The notes under the pieces were generated by a model. It saw only the letters and a list, made by a program, of their open reading frames with translations. It was not told where the DNA came from and did not search any database. Positions 49,901 through 64,000 of a stretch of 64,000 bases of DNA are shown in pieces (position 1 is the first letter of the stretch; each line of letters opens with the position of its first letter). The position numbers and the translations under genes were made by a program. Location: NCBI GenBank assembly GCA_030431475.1, contig JAUIJD010000016.1, positions 24,347 to 88,346 of the forward strand. The letters are read 5' to 3'. The stretch comes from Verrucomicrobiia bacterium (lineage in GTDB: Bacteria > Verrucomicrobiota > Verrucomicrobiia > Verrucomicrobiales > Akkermansiaceae).

Positions 49901-52900
49901 GCGGCCCGGACCGTGACGACCGTCCCGCTGCCGCTGCGGGACCGCATCTCGTCCGGACCCTCGAAACGCCCTCCCGTGACCTCGGCGTCGTCGAAGTAGG
50001 TTTCCGCCTCGAAGCGGAACGTCCCCCCCTCGAGCACGATGTCGCGGGACGGAGTGGCACCACTTCCGAAGGAATGGGCATTCACATTCACCACGGTCGC
50101 CCCCTCCCTCACGCGCAGCGTCGTGTTGCCGCCAACATAGCCCGCATACCAGCCGCCGCCGCTCAGGCGCAGCGTGCCGGCATCGACGATCCACTCACCG
50201 CCGTAGGAGCTCGTCCCGCTCACCTCGAGCTCGCCGGTGCCGGTCTTGGTCACGGCCCCGGATCCCGAGATACCGCCCGACACGGTCAGCGAGCCGTCCG
50301 GCCCGATCGCCCACTCCTGGGCCGCCCCGACCGCAACGGGCGCGGAAATCGTCAGGTCCTCGGTGGCGGCGCTCATTTCAACCCCGTCGCCGATCTGCAG
50401 CGTGCCGCCGGCGATGCTCAGCGCGCCGAGGGGGTCGAGCACCACCAGTCGCGCGATCGAGGTACCCGCGCCGGTATCCGTCGCAAAATTCGCCAGCGCC
50501 TGATCATCGAAGATCGCAGCGTCCGACGCTCCCGGAGCGCTGCCTCCGATCCAGTTGGAACCCACCGCCCAGTTCGCGTCGGTGCCGCCCTCCCACACCT
50601 TGAGGTTCGATCCACTTTCCGGAACCAGCGAAAGGCTGACCTGGGCAGGAAGCGAGTCGTTGACGCCGTCATCGACGATGAAGGTGAAGGAATCGGAACC
50701 GGATGCCCCCGGATCGGGCGTGTAGGTCAGGTTCGGGGCGGTCCCCGCAAGCGTGCCCTTCGACGGGGGTTCGACCACGGTGAATCCGAGCGCGCCCGGC
50801 TCGAAGTCGGAGCCCGTCAACGTCAACGCCAGCGGCGTGCCTCCGAAGACGGTGTAGGACGCCGGGTCCGCCACCGGCGTATAGTCGGCGGGCGGCTGGA
50901 CCAGGTCGTCCACCGTGCCGCCGATCTGATACTCGAGCACCGCCCCCGGCAGCGGCACCTCGCTGTTCGACGGCGCGTTCCAAACGCCCGGCGAGTCCCA
51001 GTTCCACGTAAACCCACAGTGGTCGCCACCGCCGCCTTCCTTGTGCAGGACCTCGACGTAGTAGCGCTGCCCGCCGATCAGGGAGATCGACGACGACGAG
51101 GGAGCTCCCGACCATGCCCGGTAACCGCGGTAGCCATTCAGGCTCACGATCAGCTGGCGGTTCGCCCGGGTCGCATCCGTGGAAAGATAAAGTTCGGAGG
51201 AATCATCCGAAGCGAGGTAGAAGGTGTAGTTGCCGTCCTCCGGGGGTGTGATCCAGCCGCTGATCCGTCGGCCATAGTTTTCCGCGTAATCCTCGGGAGC
51301 CTCGCCGCCGTCCAGCACCAGCCCCGCATCGGGAAAATCCGGATAGTTGGCGGACGAGGTCAAGTCCGCCACCGAACTCCCCGAGATCCCGGTGAACACA
51401 TCGCTCCACAGGCCTCCCCAGGCAAATCCGCCGACTCCCTCGACCGCCACCGTGGCCGTCGCGCTGGTCACCGTGCCCGCGGCATTGGTGACCACGCAGT
51501 CGTAGTCGCCCGCGCTCGACGCCGAGAGGTTGGAGATGTCCAGAAGGGGCGAGGTCGAGGCACTCCCGACCGGCTGACCGTTCTTCCGCCACTGGTAGAC
51601 GAGCGGCTCACTGCCTTGCGCGGCGAGATTCAGTGTGACCGTGCCGCCCTGCTCGGCGGTCACGCCGTGCGGCTGGGTGACGATGTAGGGTGCCACGTCC
51701 GCCGGCGGCGCCACGCTGTCGATCACCAGGTCGATCGGTTCGGTCAGGGTGTAGCCCGGAGTGGTCACCTCCAGCTGCACCCGGTAGGATCCGTCCGCCG
51801 GCGCCGTGACATCGGTGGTCGCCGCAGCGGCATCGGAAAAGCCGATGGTCCCGGGACCGGACACGTTCGTCCAGGCGGCCGAGTAGGATGCGGGGGCGAG
51901 CACGTTGCCGTCGATGTCGGTGATGTCGACCTCCAGCGTCTCGCCGAGCGAGGCCAGGCGGATCTCGCGGGCATCCAGCGTCGACCAGGTCGCCACCGGC
52001 TCCTTGATGTGGATCAGGAGGCGGTCGGGATCCGGGGCGGCGAAGCCGGGCAGGTTCCCCGAGCGGATCGCCGTGGCGATCGCGCCGTTGACCAGCGTCA
52101 CGTTGCTGGTGTTCAGGTAACTGTCGCCTCCGTTGTTCTGGCGTCCGGGAAAGTAATCGAGGGAGCCATCGGTCTGGCGGGAGAGCACCGAGAAGAACGC
52201 CGAATTCTCCTGATAGAACCGCTCGGCCCGATCGCCGAGGAAGGGCGCGGCCATCTGCGACAGCGCCACCCCGCCCAGGGTGTAGGCGTGGCAGTGCTGC
52301 TGACGGAACCACCTGCGGGTGAGATACGCCTTCTGCCGCGCCAGGTGGTCGAGGTCGTCGGCCGTGGCCGCCATGCCATACAACTCCCACCCGGCGATCG
52401 CACCACCGGTTCGTCCCGAGCTGTCGCCGCCGCCCTGCTTGCCGACGTAGCCGACGTTCCCGTCGTCGAGCCCGCCGCTGTTGTTGGTCGCCTGCTTCAG
52501 CCAGTCCCAGCAGCTCCGGAATTTCTCGTCGATCGTCGGCAGCGGATCGCCCGAACTGTCGTTGAGGGTCGTCCCCGGCACGGCGTTGACGTCGGCTCCC
52601 GCCTGTCGCAGCAGGCCGAGCGACACCACCGCGTGGGCGTTCATGATGTTGAGCCCGCCCGCCCCGTTGTAGTGGGAATAGTCGCCGTGCACACCGCCAT
52701 GCCCCATGCGCCCGTTGCCCGGGACGAAGACGGTGCCGGCGTCGTTGTACTGGCTCCAGTGCTGGATCCGGTTGGCAATCATCTCCGCCGCGGTCTGCAC
52801 GATGGCATCGACCCCGGTGTCGCCGGTTTTCGATCGGTAGAGGGCAAGGAACATCGCACTCGAGCAGACGTCCCAGTTCTCCAGGCCCGGCGACTGCGAA

Positions 52901-53571
52901 TCGTAAAGCGGCTGGTCGATGCTCGGTTCGACGGGCTCGAACGCCCGGCCGTTGAGATAGCTGATGCAGCGGTCGCGCAGCTTGTTGATCGAGTTCCGGT
53001 AGGGCCGCGGACCCGAGGTCGAGTTCCAGTCCGGGTGCGACAACAGGATCAGCCCGAACCAGCCGCTGTTGTAGGCGAAGTTCCCGCTCGAACTTGCATC
53101 GACCTTGTTGTGGATCTCCTCGCAGCACCACTCGTAGATCGCATCCGTCTTCGGGCTCGAGGCCGGCCAGGCGGGCCCCAGCTTTCCGGACGTGCCGACA
53201 TTCACCGGAACCGACACCCCTCCGACGCCGGACCGGATCACCTCGAGGTTCACCATCCCGGTCCCTCCCTCGGCCCGGTCGATCGCCATCCCGAGATCCT
53301 GGATCGCCCCCTGATACCCGTCGTTCGAATTCGAGGAATGAATGCCGAAGGGAATCCCGTCGGCCCCGCCGATCATGTCGCCGAGCTGCAGCCCGGCGGT
53401 ATCGCCCGGACCTCCCGCATCCAGCGAGGTCACCTCGATCAGGGGCTCACCGGCAACGCCGGCGCCTCCGGCGCCAATGGGCCCCAAGGGAACGGTCTGG
53501 GCTCCGAGCAGGCCAAAGTGCATAAGAGCGGCGGCAACCCCACCGCTCCGGAAAAAGAAGGGCTTTTTCAT
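46987..53571 (-). CDS. Giant secreted repeat protein (PDZ/DUF6288-like, Ig, PA14, beta-strand and He_PIG repeats)
   Basis: A 2194-residue protein with signal peptide MKKPFFFRSGGVAAALMHFGLLGAQ. Order: PDZ-like part (residues 35-130); an alpha-toroid-like domain with RTGGAIAGWELYGM (150-530), which I believe resembles DUF6288; Ig-like module (660-745); PA14 domain (745-860, GWITPPEDGNYTFYLASDD); autotransporter-associated strand repeats (1090-1400, KTGTGELEVSGTSSYGG); six He_PIG/cadherin-like repeats of about 95 residues (1442-2010); and a C-terminal DUF1349/laminin-G-like domain (2030-2194). Such proteins are cell-surface adhesins or envelope proteins in PVC bacteria. No catalytic residues are evident. 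Confidence 0.78.
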   Translation of the reverse strand: MKKPFFFRSGGVAAALMHFGLLGAQTVPLGPIGAGGAGVAGEPLIEVTSLDAGGPGDTAGLQLGDMIGGADGIPFGIHSSNSNDGYQGAIQDLGMAIDRAEGGTGMVNLEVIRSGVGGVSVPVNVGTSGKLGPAWPASSPKTDAIYEWCCEEIHNKVDASSSGNFAYNSGWFGLILLSHPDWNSTSGPRPYRNSINKLRDRCISYLNGRAFEPVEPSIDQPLYDSQSPGLENWDVCSSAMFLALYRSKTGDTGVDAIVQTAAEMIANRIQHWSQYNDAGTVFVPGNGRMGHGGVHGDYSHYNGAGGLNIMNAHAVVSLGLLRQAGADVNAVPGTTLNDSSGDPLPTIDEKFRSCWDWLKQATNNSGGLDDGNVGYVGKQGGGDSSGRTGGAIAGWELYGMAATADDLDHLARQKAYLTRRWFRQQHCHAYTLGGVALSQMAAPFLGDRAERFYQENSAFFSVLSRQTDGSLDYFPGRQNNGGDSYLNTSNVTLVNGAIATAIRSGNLPGFAAPDPDRLLIHIKEPVATWSTLDAREIRLASLGETLEVDITDIDGNVLAPASYSAAWTNVSGPGTIGFSDAAAATTDVTAPADGSYRVQLEVTTPGYTLTEPIDLVIDSVAPPADVAPYIVTQPHGVTAEQGGTVTLNLAAQGSEPLVYQWRKNGQPVGSASTSPLLDISNLSASSAGDYDCVVTNAAGTVTSATATVAVEGVGGFAWGGLWSDVFTGISGSSVADLTSSANYPDFPDAGLVLDGGEAPEDYAENYGRRISGWITPPEDGNYTFYLASDDSSELYLSTDATRANRQLIVSLNGYRGYRAWSGAPSSSSISLIGGQRYYVEVLHKEGGGGDHCGFTWNWDSPGVWNAPSNSEVPLPGAVLEYQIGGTVDDLVQPPADYTPVADPASYTVFGGTPLALTLTGSDFEPGALGFTVVEPPSKGTLAGTAPNLTYTPDPGASGSDSFTFIVDDGVNDSLPAQVSLSLVPESGSNLKVWEGGTDANWAVGSNWIGGSAPGASDAAIFDDQALANFATDTGAGTSIARLVVLDPLGALSIAGGTLQIGDGVEMSAATEDLTISAPVAVGAAQEWAIGPDGSLTVSGGISGSGAVTKTGTGELEVSGTSSYGGEWIVDAGTLRLSGGGWYAGYVGGNTTLRVREGATVVNVNAHSFGSGATPSRDIVLEGGTFRFEAETYFDDAEVTGGRFEGPDEMRSRSGSGTVVTVRAADVSAEFAAPFNAVGSTTLVVEDGTATVDLLMTGDLRGGSAILKDGDGRMVIASDATYSGALTVRAGSVVVNGSLAAGSSVLVEGTATIEGTGSSLGGLTQDGVMLPGDGGPAVLALGSLTQSGTAATLVEIGGPAAGQDHDQVMVAGAATLDGALNVTLIDGFVPVAGQGFTVLSAASRTGSFSAYNLPGLPAGLSWQVVEDPGGSPGVALEVISINQPPSFVSDPLDGGTTPEDGSFTGTLAASASDPDAGDTLTFTKESGPAWLNVAPDGSLTGVPANGDVGLNAFAVRVTDLAGAFDEVTLEVTVTNMNDDPAFTADPLPGGNGVQGTPYTGTLAGSAADVDVGDSLDFSKSSGQAWLTVAPDGSMSGTPGAGDVGTNAFVVRVTDLAGAFDEAAFTVEVANVNDAPGFVTDPIAGAGATEDAPYTGTLAGSATDLDAGDTLTFSKQSGPAWLSVASNGALTGTPGNDEVGSNAFVVRVTDVAGEFDEATLNLEVTNVNDPPTWNTSPVVLSGAVEEEAFSGSMATHADDVDAGDTLSFSKVSGPAWLTVAGGGALSGTPPNGSEGTESFTVRVEDLAGAGVNVTLEIGVTASNDPPAFTSDPIAGVGATEDAPYTGTLAGTADDPNTGDTLTFTKTAGPAWLVVAGDGALSGTPDNVDVGANAFTVRVTDDAGEFDEATLNIEVTNVNDPPVFGSDPVVIAGAVEDEAFSGASLAGTASDPDAGDTLTYSKVSGPSWLTVAGDGSLSGTPPAGSAGTEVFTVRVDDVAGEYDEASLEIAVQAAELSLPWEQIAIGTAQVQGEATDSAGVFSVSGGGRLAGGEDNFQFVYQPMEDDGEIVARVRSLDDTGGDARVGIMIRDSLAPNSRHVFIGVDGSGDFRWVRRTSTGGRAATSGSGSSVGGDAWLKLSRSGGMIFVRRSLDGVNWVTLGALTANLPPTTYAGLVVASGDDAVLNASSFDSVDFTP

Positions 53572-53663
53572 GATGACTGTGTCTGGACAAAGGCCATACC
53601 TCGTCGCTAAACATCATAAAAGCTGAAATTGCCTGATAATCGTTGCATCTTCACGTAACCGCA

Positions 53664-54437
53664 ATGAGACCCCTGCCTCGAAGCCTCCATCTCCTCATCG
53701 GCGTCTGCCTGGGGGTCGCCGCGGCCTCTTGTCGCCGGGAATCCGCCCCCCGGCCGCCTCAATCCGCCGACGCAGCTCCTGCTCCGGACCTTCCCGCCGA
53801 GGCTCCGGAGCCGCCCGCCGCCACCGATGACCCGAAGCCATCGGTGACGCCCCTGGGTGACGAGCGTTTCCGCATCGGCCGGGTCGAATTCGACAAGGCA
53901 AACCGCTCGATCACCATCCCGGCGACGGTGCTGATGCGCGAGCACGCGGTCGAGTACCTCCTGGTAACCCGCGCCGGCAAGGTCCACGAATCGGTCTTCG
54001 TGACCGACGCCGATCCCCGAAACGTCCACCTCGCGGCCCTCCTCCTCGGCCTGCAGCCATCGGCCGAACTGGGAGCCCTCGACACAAGACTCGCGGTGCC
54101 GCCGGAGGCCGCGATCCGCGCCCAGGTCGAGTGGGACCGCAACGGCCCGCCGGCTCGTGAGAACCTCCACGAGATGCTCGCCATTCGCGAGGCTGGAATC
54201 GAACAACCGGCCCGCCCCGCCCCGCCCACGCTCTGGCACTACAATGGCTCCCGGGTTGCGGATGACGGCACGTTCGTGGCCTCCCGCGACGGGTCCGTCA
54301 TTTCCATCATCCGCGACCCCGAGGCGCTGATCAACTACCCCGGCCAGACCCGTGACGACGATGAAATCCATGTGCCGAACGCCGACAAACTGCCGAAACT
54401 CGGCCACCCGGTGCGCATCGTCCTCAAACTCCGCTAG
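53664..54437 (+). CDS. YdjY-domain lipoprotein
   Basis: A 257-residue protein with lipoprotein signal (LLIGVCLGVAAASC, lipobox AASC) and a Pro/Ala-rich linker to residue 70. From residue 75 it matches the YdjY-type domain: VEFDKANRSITIPATVLMRE, EYLLVTRAGKVHESVFVTD, HLAALLLGLQP. The family is frequent in planctomycetes and verrucomicrobia; function unknown. The ATG at 53664 is preferred to a TTG seven codons earlier. 31 bases separate it from uvrA. Confidence 0.75.
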   Translation: MRPLPRSLHLLIGVCLGVAAASCRRESAPRPPQSADAAPAPDLPAEAPEPPAATDDPKPSVTPLGDERFRIGRVEFDKANRSITIPATVLMREHAVEYLLVTRAGKVHESVFVTDADPRNVHLAALLLGLQPSAELGALDTRLAVPPEAAIRAQVEWDRNGPPARENLHEMLAIREAGIEQPARPAPPTLWHYNGSRVADDGTFVASRDGSVISIIRDPEALINYPGQTRDDDEIHVPNADKLPKLGHPVRIVLKLR

Positions 54438-54468
54438 CCACCCGCCCCATCCCGCCTAGGCTCCGCGC

Positions 54469-60378
<5,910 letters not shown>

Positions 60379-60465
60379 CGCCCTCCCTCCTCGTTCTCGT
60401 CGTCCTCGCCTGCCTCTTCGTCGAGGAACGGTATCCACTGCGGCCCGAAGGTTCGCGAGAACAGA

Positions 60466-60488
60466 GCCCGGGGTCAACGACCCCGGGC
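60466..60488 (+). terminator. Strong hairpin downstream of uvrA
   Basis: GCCCGGGGTC-AAC-GACCCCGGGC, a perfect 10-bp stem with a three-base loop, 88 bases after the uvrA stop. There is no T-run, so it may stop transcription with Rho or protect mRNA ends. A second hairpin CCGGGGCC-AACG-GGCCCCGG lies at 60595-60614 near the end of the convergent esterase gene. The gap 60379-60636 holds no gene. Confidence 0.5.
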
Positions 60489-60636
60489 CAGCCGCCGAAG
60501 CACACCGGCGGCCTGAAAGGTCGCGAGAACTGTCGGCGAAACCCGGACCTTCCTCGCGATCCTTCGGGCCGCCTTTTCCCCCACCCTCCCATTCCCGGGG
60601 CCAACGGGCCCCGGACTCCGAGGGCGGGGACGAAGG

Positions 60637-61698
60637 CTACTTGATCATTTCCACCATCGCTTTGCCCATGGCGAGGCCGACGTTCATGTAGGTCTCGGCG
60701 TTGCCACCGTAGTGGCCGCTCGAGCTTCCGCCCTGGATGAGCGGATGGGTGTAGACGAAGCCGATGTCGTCGCCCAGCTCGCCGGCGTACTTGCCGCCGG
60801 CCACGGCCTTCATCGCCTGCAGGATCACGCCGTGCCCCGAGGTGGTGTCGTCCTCCTTCGTCTGGCCGAGCGAGGCCGTCACGAAGGGCGCCTCCGGGGC
60901 GTCGAAGTCCTTGCGCAGCGCCTTGATCAGCTGCACGAGGTTCTTCTCGTAGGTTCCGAAATGCCCGGGGTTGCGCATGTCCTTGTCGCCCTGCCACCAG
61001 AAGAAGCCGGCCACCTCGTAGCCCTTCGCCCCGGGGTAGTGGCGGTCGAGCTGCTCCAGCACCATCCTGGCGTTCGCGACGTCGTCGTCGTACTGCTTCC
61101 CGGCATACCACCCGATCGGCTTCGGCTCCGTCCCCTTCTCCCATCGATCCGGCGACTGCTTGTAGCCGGCGTAGACCCAGGTCTTGCCGCTCTTCGGGTC
61201 CTCGTATTCCCACGACTCGCTGCCCGGCGGCAGCAGGTCCCAGCCGAGGCTGCGGTTGCCGATCGAGCTCTTGAGCACCATCACGGGCGCGTCGATCGCC
61301 TCGCCGAGCTCGTGGCCGATCCCGATCTCAATGCCGATCTTGCCACCGCTGATGGTCAGCCAGTCGTCGCGGTAGATGTTCGCCTTGCCGCGCTTCTGCA
61401 TCACCGAGACGTTGCGGACGTCCCGGCGGGTCGTCCACTTGCCGTCGTCATCGACGAGGAAGGAATAGAGCCCCTCCTTCTTCACCGCGTGCTCCAGGGT
61501 GCCGTCCTTGTCGGCCCCCGCGACCTTGCCCATCTCCAGGGTGTTCGACTGGCCCATCACGATGAAGACCTGCACCGGCCTCGACAGGTCCGCCGCCTCC
61601 TCGGCGGCAAGCGGGACGAGCCCGGCGGCAAGCAGGCCGGCGAACCACAGAGGAGGTCTTGGGATCACGGTTTTCAGGAACGAAGGCATCTCCACCAT
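60637..61698 (-). CDS. SGNH-family sialate O-acetylesterase-like carbohydrate esterase
   Basis: A 353-residue secreted protein (hydrophobic leader FAGLLAAGLVPLAAEEA). FIVMGQSNTLEMGK is the SGNH block with the nucleophile Ser in G-Q-S-N; later FFWWQGDKDMRN is the block typical of the sialate-O-acetylesterase/CE6 (SASA) group, and IGFVYTHPL includes the C-terminal catalytic His region. It should remove acetyl groups from a sugar polymer. Start options are ATG 61698 (MVEMPSF) and 61689; the former has a GGGG-type ribosome site. Farther upstream the frame reads through a repeat. Confidence 0.8.
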   Translation of the reverse strand: MVEMPSFLKTVIPRPPLWFAGLLAAGLVPLAAEEAADLSRPVQVFIVMGQSNTLEMGKVAGADKDGTLEHAVKKEGLYSFLVDDDGKWTTRRDVRNVSVMQKRGKANIYRDDWLTISGGKIGIEIGIGHELGEAIDAPVMVLKSSIGNRSLGWDLLPPGSESWEYEDPKSGKTWVYAGYKQSPDRWEKGTEPKPIGWYAGKQYDDDVANARMVLEQLDRHYPGAKGYEVAGFFWWQGDKDMRNPGHFGTYEKNLVQLIKALRKDFDAPEAPFVTASLGQTKEDDTTSGHGVILQAMKAVAGGKYAGELGDDIGFVYTHPLIQGGSSSGHYGGNAETYMNVGLAMGKAMVEMIK

Positions 61699-61825
61699 AC
61701 CTGCCCCACCCGGCAGATTTTTCGTGGAAACGGACTCCCCGCCGCCCGTCGTTCCCGCCATCGCCATCGACAAGCACCGCGACGGCAGGACCCTCGAGAA
61801 CGAGGAGGAGGACGAAATGCCTCGG

Positions 61826-61890
61826 TCAGTCTCCAGATTTCCACATCCCGCCACGGCGGGACCCCGCGAACGCGGGGCCAGGCGCTGAAA

Positions 61891-61906
<16 letters not shown>
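61826..61906. repeat. Duplicated lepA end flanking two hairpins
   Basis: TCAGTCTCC-A/C-GATTTC occurs at 61826-61841 and again at 61891-61906 (15 of 16 bases identical, direct orientation). The second copy is the actual 3' end and stop of lepA. Between them are two hairpins, CCCGCC/GGCGGG (61847-61860) and CCCCGCG-AA-CGCGGGG (61862-61877). On the minus strand both flanks split into 7-nt units such as CTGGAGA and CTGACCG. The hairpins may terminate lepA transcription. Confidence 0.65.
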
Positions 61907-63690
<1,784 letters not shown>

Positions 63691-63851
63691 AGTTCGGAAG
63701 GGGGCCGCGGCGGGCGGGCCGGAGAAAAGCGCGGCGTCCGGGGAAAATCACGGAAAATCGGCCGCTCCGCAACCCCGACTCGAAGCAGGCACCCGCCCGC
63801 CACGTCCCGGAGGTTGCACTGGGCCTGTGAAATCTGATACCCGGTGGAGGC

Positions 63852-64000
63852 GTGAGCGGCCGCTACGAGATTCTCGACATTCTGGCTCAGGACGGCGACG
63901 GCGTCGCCTTCCATGCCGAAGATCGCGAGACCGGCCACGAAGTCGTCCTGCGGCGGTTCTTTCCTTTCGGGGCCGATGGCGGCGGCCTCGTCGATGAAGA
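63852..64000 (+). CDS. Serine/threonine protein kinase, N-terminal fragment
   Basis: The frame runs off the right edge after 49 residues. Starting from GTG it reads SGRYEILDILAQDGDGVAF then HAEDRETGHEVVLRRFFPFG, which fits the N-lobe of Hanks-type kinases: R-Y-E-I-L start, a Gly-rich loop that is reduced (AQDGDGVAF), and V-L-R-R where V-A-x-K is usual, so the beta-3 Lys appears replaced by Arg. GGAGG sits only one base before the GTG, which makes the exact start doubtful. Divergent from lepA. Confidence 0.6.
   Translation, partial: MSGRYEILDILAQDGDGVAFHAEDRETGHEVVLRRFFPFGADGGGLVDE

Noticed and set aside
47398-53610. A 2070-codon open frame on the plus strand opposite the 2194-residue repeat protein
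   Set aside because: It is the mirror of a GC-rich, repeat-encoding gene: Arg/Gly/Asp/Val-rich composition, no signal peptide or domain. The minus strand has clear signal peptide and Ig, PA14 and He_PIG domains.
63827-63829. Alternative GTG start for the kinase fragment
   Set aside because: It is out of frame with the kinase reading frame; only the GTG at 63852 is in frame.

Overview
The window is about 64 kb of GC-rich bacterial DNA, densely coded on both strands, with no rRNA, tRNA or CRISPR array visible. The gene set points to Verrucomicrobiota (PVC superphylum). There is an adjacent DUF1501/DUF1800 pair, a PhoD-like phosphatase, a secreted sulfatase next to a beta-helix protein and a glycosidase-like protein, very large secreted proteins with cadherin/He_PIG-like and thrombospondin-3-like repeats, and a UvrA of double length, as known in Chlamydiae. 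The assignment is inferred from gene content only.

Layout: 1-13 kb holds an ExbD/TolR end, a TPR lipoprotein-like protein, rhomboid protease, secG, panD, a CAP-domain protein, PEP carboxylase (ppc), coaB, an inositol-phosphatase-like enzyme, a four-helix-bundle gene and ispF. 12.6-20 kb holds a porin, a HAD phosphatase, a PhoD-like protein, a DUF6807 protein and the DUF1501/DUF1800 pair. 20-26 kb holds a U32 peptidase-family RNA-hydroxylation-type protein, a nitronate-monooxygenase-like protein, a small lipoprotein and a coiled-coil protein. 26-46 kb is a secreted polysaccharide-related block: beta-helix/PDZ protein, GH43-like protein, sulfatase, an unrecognised 1664-residue protein and a 2779-residue protein joining a GH13 amylase to a second GH57-like part. 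45-64 kb holds mgtE, a kinase-fold mini-protein, a 2194-residue repeat protein, a YdjY-like lipoprotein, double uvrA, an SGNH esterase, lepA and the start of a protein kinase.

The most unusual content is repetitive DNA threaded between and inside genes. Three kinds recur. (1) Tandem arrays with an exact 7-nt period, a different heptamer at each locus, often in inverted pairs. One pair brackets the four-helix-bundle gene as near-perfect 38-nt terminal inverted repeats (11165-11656); others sit in frame inside uvrA and the U32 gene. (2) Short hairpins with a nearly constant TTCCA-type loop but different, always complementary stems. Several are translated, and three genes (coaB, U32, GH13 giant) end with the same G-x-x-Q-A-P-stop encoded by the hairpin. 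(3) Small ORF-less elements with perfect terminal inverted repeats (29 nt at 14692-14877; 21 nt at 16254-16385) and a composite multi-hairpin element with GGAGTGGC ends (9663, 35996, half copy at 30908). uvrA alone carries at least five in-frame tracts, all apparently in tolerant linkers. No transposase or RAYT gene is visible here, so any mobilising enzyme must act from elsewhere.
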